Assembly (NCBI GenBank): GCA_949752735.1
Contig: OX457044.1
Span: 18,835,685 to 18,899,684, forward strand
Source of the DNA: Lumbricus terrestris
Lineage: Eukaryota; Annelida; Clitellata; Crassiclitellata; Lumbricidae
Reading direction: 5' to 3'
DNA length: 64,000 nucleotides
Shown in pieces: positions 58,247 to 64,000 of the stretch. The notes under the pieces were generated by a model. The model did no database searches, was not told the DNA's origin, and saw only the letters and a program-made list of their open reading frames with translations. How positions within the stretch are numbered: the first letter of the stretch is position 1; every line of letters starts with the position of its first letter. Position numbers and translations under genes: made by a program.

Positions 58247-58944
58247 TTGTCATATTATGCATTATAACTGCCCACTATAATTAATTATAGCATATATTTG
58301 GTGTTCACTTAAATGGTTACTCTGTTCTGCTTCTCTGCTGAATTTCTGCCAAACAATCAGAGCGGTAGCTGGATAACGACAGCGAAACTTAATTTCAAAA
58401 CGAAAATTGTAACTCTTGTTATTAAGCAGTCAATAGGCCAGGCCTACTATTAATAATTATTTATACAGACCAGTTGAGTTGCACGGTAAGGCTCAGCATT
58501 CGTCACATAAACACCCGTTTTCCCAACTTGTCCATCCATAATTTTCTGACCGCTATGACCGGTTTATTTCCTTTGTGCGAAACGATCAATTACGAATAAG
58601 TTAATTGCTATTATTGGCAATCATTTAATAAAAAATTGTAATAAAAATTGTACACCGGTCTTTTAAAATTTCCGCAAGCATCTTGTGATCTGCTTGTGAT
58701 TGGCTGATAGAGCACATCGTCTGTATCTCTGCATTTCCGATAAAGATAAGTAAGTAATATGTCATAAGATAGAACTATCATGGTATGAGTATAATTATGG
58801 TATTTCTAAATCATACAATCAAATGATTATCAATGCTAAATTTACGACACTTTTTCCAGCATCTTCAGTATGGAGATCTTGACGTAGATTTCAAACCACA
58901 GCTTAGAAACAATCTCGCTCATTATGAATTAACTGGTAGCAGCG
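58247..58944. other. No gene seen between the divergent genes
   Basis: AT-rich. A 5' exon of DEPDC1 or shared promoter sequence may lie here, but I saw neither a splice-bounded frame nor a clear core promoter. Confidence 0.4.
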
Positions 58945-59062
58945 CTTAAAGTGTAAAAAAAACTAAGTGCCTAGACAATCCAGTATGTGCTAGCGAAATA
59001 AGTTGCATGACGGCATTCAGATTTGAAAATAAGTGCATGAACGCCGTCCATGACCCTCCACC
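58945..59062. mobile_element. Damaged MITE related to 18757-18942
   Basis: Begins 'cagcgcttaaagtgta' and contains 'gtgcatgaacgccgtccatg', matching the interior of 18757-18942. The far end is lost. Confidence 0.6.
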
Positions 59063-59139
59063 CATACTATAGTAAGCTATAAACTGATCCGTCGTTGTGC
59101 ATCACAGACATCCAAGATAAGGAGTAATATGAAGAAAGA

Positions 59140-59500
59140 TATGATAATAATAATCTTCGTTTATTGACATTCAATCTGACAAACCGCAGAACGATTACAT
59201 GTACAAGTTATACGAAATACGGCCTGCTTCGCACGACACGCAGTTCGGCTACAACAGGTTCGGTAACTTAACACTAATGGCCTAAGTACTGGATCACTCC
59301 TGATTCGGCCAAGCCAGGAGTGGGAGGGGCTATCTTTTATTTTTAGCAGAACCCGAGTCAAGCAACACAACAGCAAAGCGCCAATGGCAGCTAACAGAAA
59401 ATTCAAATAAATTTTGCCCCGTGTGAGGCTTGAACCCGGGTTGCGCGGATGACTCTCAGTTTAACGGCCAGCGCTCTCTCCACTGAGCTACGGGACCCCC
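59140..59500 (-). mobile_element. tRNA-headed SINE, family B, full copy
   Basis: On the minus strand it starts 'gggtcccgtagctcagtgga' (A-box region), then 'cccgggttcaagcctcaca' (B box). A body follows, ending with (att)n at the left edge (59140-59155). Its body is repeated at 63105-63370. The tRNA-like head has no proper acceptor pairing and carries a long body, so it is not called a tRNA. Confidence 0.82.
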
Positions 59501-59906
59501 CAAATAATCAAAATATATCTTCCCACAAATTGGGTTCCAAGATGAGAGGTATATCGAAAGCAGGCGTGCCGCGTTAGGCCCAGCGGATGGAAGAGTGGCG
59601 ACATTGGACAGCCAAACCTGCCTAGTGGCAGAGAACCAGAAGAAGGGAGAAGAGGGGTTAGGATCATTAATAAAAAGTTGCATTATTACAGACGCAAAGA
59701 ATAGTCCTATGGATGACTTTGGTACATACATAATCAGTCAAATGTGGCAAACGATTGTTTTAGAAATAAAAAGCAGTCTTTCTTTAGCAGCGAATTTGAC
59801 GTTTTAGAATATGCACGTGTTATTGATACTTTCAAAATCGCAGCGCTATAGCAAGGCGACAAAGAAATCCTGCCAGAACCTTGTCCGCATGCATGGAAAT
59901 TTGAAA

Positions 59907-60076
59907 ATGGCGGCAATGGATCTCTTTCTATTTCTCTTGTCAAGTAGTTTTCTCTTTTGCGTTCATAATGATTTGTGCTATGCGTCGAAATTGAACGTGC
60001 CGAAACTTCTGTTACCCTACTACAGCCAGGCTGCCACGAACTTCACGTTAGAAGCCAGCGATGGGTGTTTTATTTG
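59907..60076 (+). CDS. NUP210: NUP210 exon 1 (signal peptide)
   Basis: 170 bp of coding sequence. Donor tatttg|gtaaga, splitting the Trp codon after C-F-I. Confidence 0.92.
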
Positions 60077-63000
60077 GTAAGATCATCACTTGTGCGCACA
60101 TGGAATTGCCGGTTGTTGGTGATTTTATAGCGCCGTAAATAAAGTATCAGTATACTGTAAATAACACCGTGGTATCAGTATGTTATTGACACCCAGAGAC
60201 CTGCTCTTAACTTCTTACTGTTGTGCTAAGGCGATGGATGTAAATAACCTTTTATTGGAAATAATAATTCGTGATAAAATTTATGTGTATGGCACTTTAC
60301 GAGACGATAAAAAATATAAAAATCAAGGGCTTTAAACTCAGCCACTGGTTACACTCCACCAGTGCCAGTCCCAAGCCTGGATAAAGGAGGAGAACGTCGC
60401 TAATGGTCTTTGTTACCACACAGTGACGTTAAACTGCAAATCACCACCGCTTTATTCCTTCGCCAGAAATGGGGCTGTTTCGCAGAGGTCTAAAGAGAAT
60501 TTCAGTTTCATTTCAAATTCATTCCTTAGGACCTTCCTTGTTACGATCCTGTTATTTGATTTCATGTGCACTTGTTATGGCACCCCTTCAAGCTCCCTAC
60601 TCAGAGGCGCTCCCGACTACAGAGCGGACACTGCTTCGGAGTTTCACGTCGAAGCAGGACTTGCCCAAGGTCCCTACGCGGCGACTTGAGGTGGATTCGA
60701 ACCTGTAACCCTTCGGCTGCAAGGCGACGATTATACCCACAAGGTCTTTGAAGTTGTTCAGTAATACTTTGAGCGCTGTCTCTGGAAACCAGACTTCTCT
60801 CTCTCCGCTAGACGTGAACCTCCACCGGACTGGATTTCAATGACGCTCTCTGATACGATGCAGTGCTCTGGAATAAGCTGATGCCCTGCCCTTCAGAGTA
60901 GCTCTTTAGAAATGTTGATGGATTGCGATGATGAAATTAGCATTGCTCTCCAAAAGAACTGTTCATTCAAGTAGAATTTTATAATTTAAGCCGTTTTTAA
61001 AAATTTATTTCTGCAGGCGCTCATCTCGGCCTGAGGTGGCCTCCGTCCGCCCCCTCGGAACGTCAGATCCTTCGATTTGCTCAAGAACTGCAGTTGTTAC
61101 TTCTGTGTCGACCGCCCAAACTCGGAGAACAACTATTGTTACGGCAGAAGAATCTGGTAGACAGGAATTTGTGTATTCTGCTCATATGATTGTTATTTAT
61201 GATTACAATTATGCACAACTATTGTATTGTATTGTATCTTTAAATTTATGTAGCGCCTCTTGTAGTGCGCACTAGTCAGAGGCACTCCCAGTGCGAAAGA
61301 CCAAGGGAGAAAAAAGTGAGCGAGTGTTTTGGTTTTTATAGTTTTTGTCACCAGCTTGAAGCTTGCTTCAGTTGGCGTAAAGACCATCTCTGGAAATGAC
61401 ACCGCATCAGGTGCAATAGCTGTTACCCATGTGCGAGATGTAATGTAATCAAGACAATTTATATAGCATCGTCGGTAGCAAGCTACTTCTAGGATGCTTT
61501 ACACACATAATACTATTGTCAAAGTTCAGCATAAATGCAAACTGCTCGAAATCAGGTAGAGTTTTAACTGTTTTCTAAAAGCAGATTGAGTTTTTATTTC
61601 TTGAATAGATGCTGGAAGACTGTTACAGGTGCCTGGGACAGTCTTCCAGCATCAATTCAAGAAATAAAAAGGTTACACCAGTCCCAGGAGTATTCTCAGA
61701 CCTGTCTTAGTAAACAAAAGGTTGGATAAAAAGTTCAGCATTGAACTGTTTCTGTGCTGACAGAGTACAAATGTTTGTAATAAGAGACATATTGAGTACC
61801 CTAGGTATGTATGATTCCTCTCATAGCTAGTATATTCCAGTGTTTGCTTGCTCAACGCTGAGATGCGTGCACCCTGGAAAAAAGCAGTGATGATGGACAG
61901 AGATGTATGGCTTCAATGCAGTGTGAAAGTAACCATGTTTCCTGAAATTCATTACCATTTCGTGACAGTGAAATTTAAATTCCGAACTTCTTTTTGTAGT
62001 GACTGGTCAGGAGTTGAGGTGTGATGTCATCGTTGACGTCATCACTGAATTGGACGTCGAAACCACGACAAAGGAACTATTTTTAGATGACTCGCCTGAA
62101 GAATTTATCATCCGTGCAAAGAATGACAAAAGTTTGTGTACAACTGTACATCATCCATTTATAGCATTTTTAAAGGACTTTGCAATTCTGTATTACCGGC
62201 GTACAATAGGCCTACCTTTTGTAAACACAGGTAAAAATTTTATGGAAATTATTTGAATTGCACCAAACATCGACTCAGTTGCAATACCGAAAGCTCACCA
62301 TTATTTTTTTAGCCTTAGCCAGTTAAAACTTTTTAAGGCTTCATGATTTCATTGTGTTTCAATTAATCGATTCAGAGAAGTGGCAAACAGAGAGTGTGTC
62401 TTTGTTCAGTGTTGCTGTGATGTAGAAAACTGCTTTCTTGTTAGATATGACCTTCAGGTCACCTTGGTGTGCCTAGTATAGGCCTACAAATGTTTTGCAA
62501 TCGCTGGTTGGCTTCGTGATCAATTTTTAAGATGACTATTTCACATTGACTGGATATTATTTAGTGATCATTTTTTAGATGACTGTTTTGCAACAATTTC
62601 ACTGGATTACTGTGTGATCAATTTCTTAAGTTTTGCGGTGACTGTATTACTTTGCAATCATTTTTAAAGAGGACATGTTCAGCAGTCTGGATGGAATGCT
62701 CTTCGACTGGAGTCTCACGTCTGATGAAGCTTCCGGTGACCAGAATGCTGCCAACGTTCTCAGGTATACACGCTTGAATTTGTATGTATTTTAAACTCAG
62801 AACTTCAGATATTTTGCCTTTCATGTGTGAGAGACAGTAAGGGAAATTGGTTTCTCATGAGCTTGCCATGAACCATGCTTCTCTCAACAATGGTTTGCAG
62901 AAATAAGGTTGAGAGTTTCAGAGTTCATTCAGCTCAGGTTTAGTAAAAGGCATCAACAGTCTCACTGCTGGGCGCACTTTCACTTGTGGTTACGTGGTTC

Positions 63001-64000
63001 TGTCCACTTTTGTCGTATGATCTACTGAACATTATTTTGAGGGGTGTATGATGTAGCGGTTGGCAATCCAGAGGTCTGGGGTTTAAATCTCTGCAAGGGC
63101 AGACAATAATAATAATATTCTTTATTCACATTCAATCTGACACACCGCAGAACGATTACAGGTACAAGTTATACGAAATACGGCAAGCTTCGCACGACAC
63201 GCAGGTCGGCTACAACAGGCTCGGTATACTTAACACTAATGGCCTAAGTGTTGGAACGCTCCTGATTCGGCCAAGCCAGGAGTGGGAAGGGCGATCTTAT
63301 TTTCAGCAGATCCCGAGTCAAGCAACGCAACAGCAAAGCGCCAGCTAACAGAAAATTCAAATAAATTTGGCTGCCTCAAGACTAGCTTTGGGTACTGCAC
63401 TTTTACTGTGGGTTAAAGCCACAGGATGATGAGAAGTTGCTTTATGCCACTTGTCCACTATATAGCGTGGATGTGTAATGGGTATGTTCATCGCCTTGCA
63501 TCCGAACCGTTGCAGGTTCAAATCCACCTCAAGTCGCCACGTTGGGATCTTGGGCATGTCCTACACTCGCAATTGCTTGTGCGCTTCGGCGTGAAACTTC
63601 GATGCAGTGTCCGGCGCTGTAGTCGGGAGCATCTCTGAGTAATGAGCTTGAAGGGGCACTATAACAAGTGCACATACAAACAATTAGCAGCAGCATCATT
63701 ATCTTTCCATTGCTATTTAAAAAAATTAAGGTTCTTTCTGAAATTGAGGTGTTGGTAGCCAAGTTTGCTATAACGATGTAGACGTGTTTGCGTACTTCAG
63801 TACAAGTGCAGGTCGTTTCATGCGTTGGTAAAGAAGTGTTCCTTATTTCTTTCTTTTTCTTAGGCTGCTTAAGTTCTCAGAGTCGTCGTACACAGCGCTT
63901 CCACACATAAAGCATCTCGAGGAAAGTGGCAAGCGTGGCGATCGCATCCTAATGAAAGGGCTTCAGACAGGAGGGGCGGTTGTCATCGTTAAGTCTGCTG
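59907..64000 (+). CDS. NUP210: Nuclear pore membrane glycoprotein 210 (gp210), exons 1-5, partial at window end
   Basis: Exons 59907-60076, 61017-61156, 62000-62131, 62670-62763 and 63864-64000 (cut by the window) join in phase to 224 codons. NUP210 is a large single-pass membrane nucleoporin (about 1,900 residues) whose lumenal part lies in the perinuclear space. The start has a signal peptide (L-F-L-F-L-L-S-S-S-F-L-F-C). Then come K-L-N-V-P-K-L-L-L-P, N-F-T-L-E-A-S-D-G-C-F-I-W, R-P-E-V-A-S-V, G-Q-E-L-R-C-D-V-I-V-D, T-K-E-L-F-L-D-D-S-P and G-D-R-I-L-M-K-G-L-Q-T-G, all matching the conserved N-terminus of gp210. I chose the ATG at 59907 because aaaatggcgg is a good start context directly before the signal peptide. 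In-frame ATGs at 59889 and 59811 are possible but would bury it. Confidence 0.94.
60335..60425 (+). mobile_element. Short SINE-like repeat, copy 3
   Basis: 'cagtgcc'/'tcccaagcctggataaagg' core, as at 25253-25357. In NUP210 intron 1. Confidence 0.7.
60571..60740 (-). mobile_element. tRNA-headed SINE, family A, copy 4
   Basis: Reverse-oriented: tail 'acttgttatggcaccccttc' at the left, body complement of 'gaccttgggcaagtcc', B-box complement near 'ggtggattcgaacctgtaac'. In NUP210 intron 1. Confidence 0.82.
61017..61156 (+). CDS. NUP210: NUP210 exon 2
   Basis: 140 bp. Acceptor atttctgcag, donor atctg|gtagac. Encodes R-S-S-R-P-E-V-A-S-V-R-P-L-G and T-T-I-V-T-A-E-E-S. Confidence 0.94.
61230..61320 (-). 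mobile_element. SINE/LINE tail fragment
   Basis: 'aatttatgtagcgcctcttg' and 'cagaggcactcccagtgcg', in NUP210 intron 2. It resembles 24641-24775. Confidence 0.65.
61591..61670. repeat. Near-perfect 33-bp inverted repeat (hairpin)
   Basis: Left arm 61591-61623 and right arm 61638-61670 pair at 32 of 33 positions. Inside the 14-nt centre, cagg and cctg can also pair, leaving a very small loop. In NUP210 intron 2, sense to that gene. Confidence 0.92.
62000..62131 (+). CDS. NUP210: NUP210 exon 3
   Basis: 132 bp. Acceptor ctttttgtag, donor acaaaa|gtttgt (somewhat weak, but the phase fits exon 4). Encodes T-G-Q-E-L-R-C-D-V-I-V-D-V and K-E-L-F-L-D-D-S-P. Confidence 0.93.
62670..62763 (+). CDS. NUP210: NUP210 exon 4
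   Basis: 94 bp. Acceptor atttttaaag, donor ctcag|gtatac. Encodes D-M-F-S-S-L-D-G-M-L-F-D-W-S-L, parallel to N-T-F-S-T-L-x-G-L-V-F-E-W in known gp210. Confidence 0.9.
63040..63110 (+). mobile_element. tRNA-like SINE head fragment
   Basis: 'gtatgatgtagcggttggc' (A-box-like) and 'ggggtttaaatctctgc' (B-box-like), followed by an (aat)n tail that abuts the family B SINE copy. Confidence 0.6.
63105..63370 (-). mobile_element. SINE family B, 5'-truncated copy
   Basis: Body closely similar to 59140-59410 ('ttcggccaagccaggagtgg' shared), lacking the tRNA-like head. Confidence 0.82.
63440..63680 (+). mobile_element. tRNA-headed SINE, family A, copy 5
   Basis: B-box-like 'gcaggttcaaatccacctc', body 'gatcttgggcatgtcctaca', tail 'gaaggggcactataacaagt'. 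In NUP210 intron 4. Confidence 0.83.
63864..64000 (+). CDS. NUP210: NUP210 exon 5 (continues past the window)
   Basis: Acceptor ctttttcttag. Encodes L-L-K-F-S-E-S-S-Y then H-L-E-E-S-G-K-R-G-D-R-I-L-M-K-G. Open to the last base. Confidence 0.93.

Noticed and set aside
59400..59500. Possible functional tRNA gene on the minus strand
   Set aside because: A and B boxes are present, but a long SINE body is attached and its body recurs at 63105; acceptor-stem pairing is not convincing.

Overview
The window is animal nuclear DNA. Two multi-exon genes and one intronless receptor gene are supported, all of animal families, in an AT-rich, repeat-rich background. There is no prokaryotic gene organisation, operon or CRISPR. 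The palindrome TAGGCCTA recurs through the non-coding DNA, and TTAGGG-type blocks occur at 57.8-58.0 kb. I think a marine invertebrate is likely, but the sequence alone does not fix the phylum.

Layout. 0-10 kb: minisatellites, purine tracts, microsatellites and small transposons; no gene seen. 10.07-11.56 kb (+): a GC-rich, probably intronless class A GPCR of neuropeptide-receptor type. 12-22 kb: a dense field of short non-autonomous DNA transposons, many with perfect 8-bp target duplications (hAT-like), plus a decayed Tc1/mariner element. 23.4-26.4 kb: a tandem array of roughly 75-bp units, most carrying the CRE octamer TGACGTCA, interrupted by a dead LINE. 31.2-56.7 kb (-): a DEPDC1-like gene. 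I could chain 15 exons in consistent reading phase (926 codons plus stop); the first coding exon was not found. 44.3-54.1 kb (+): a young LTR retrotransposon lying in one intron of that gene, with two LTRs of 2,389 bp that look identical. Its gag reading frame begins inside the 5' LTR, and the internal region has gag but no recognisable protease, reverse transcriptase, RNase H or integrase. 57.6-58.2 kb: a foldback element with a 9-bp target duplication, carrying TTAGGG-type repeats. 59.9-64.0 kb (+): the first five exons of NUP210 (gp210), cut off by the window end.

How the parts relate. DEPDC1 and NUP210 are divergent, with their 5' ends a few kb apart. Both are housekeeping or cell-division related in known animals, so a shared upstream region is possible but unproven. 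The strongest candidate for an undescribed system is the gag-only LTR element whose capsid gene starts in the LTR and runs through the predicted primer-binding site. It has inserted about 40-55 bp beyond a DEPDC1 splice donor. Next in interest are the CRE-bearing satellite, the hAT-like elements that share an interior under different termini, and a near-perfect hairpin in NUP210 intron 2.

All exon boundaries, element ends and target duplications were read by eye. No alignment or database search was run.
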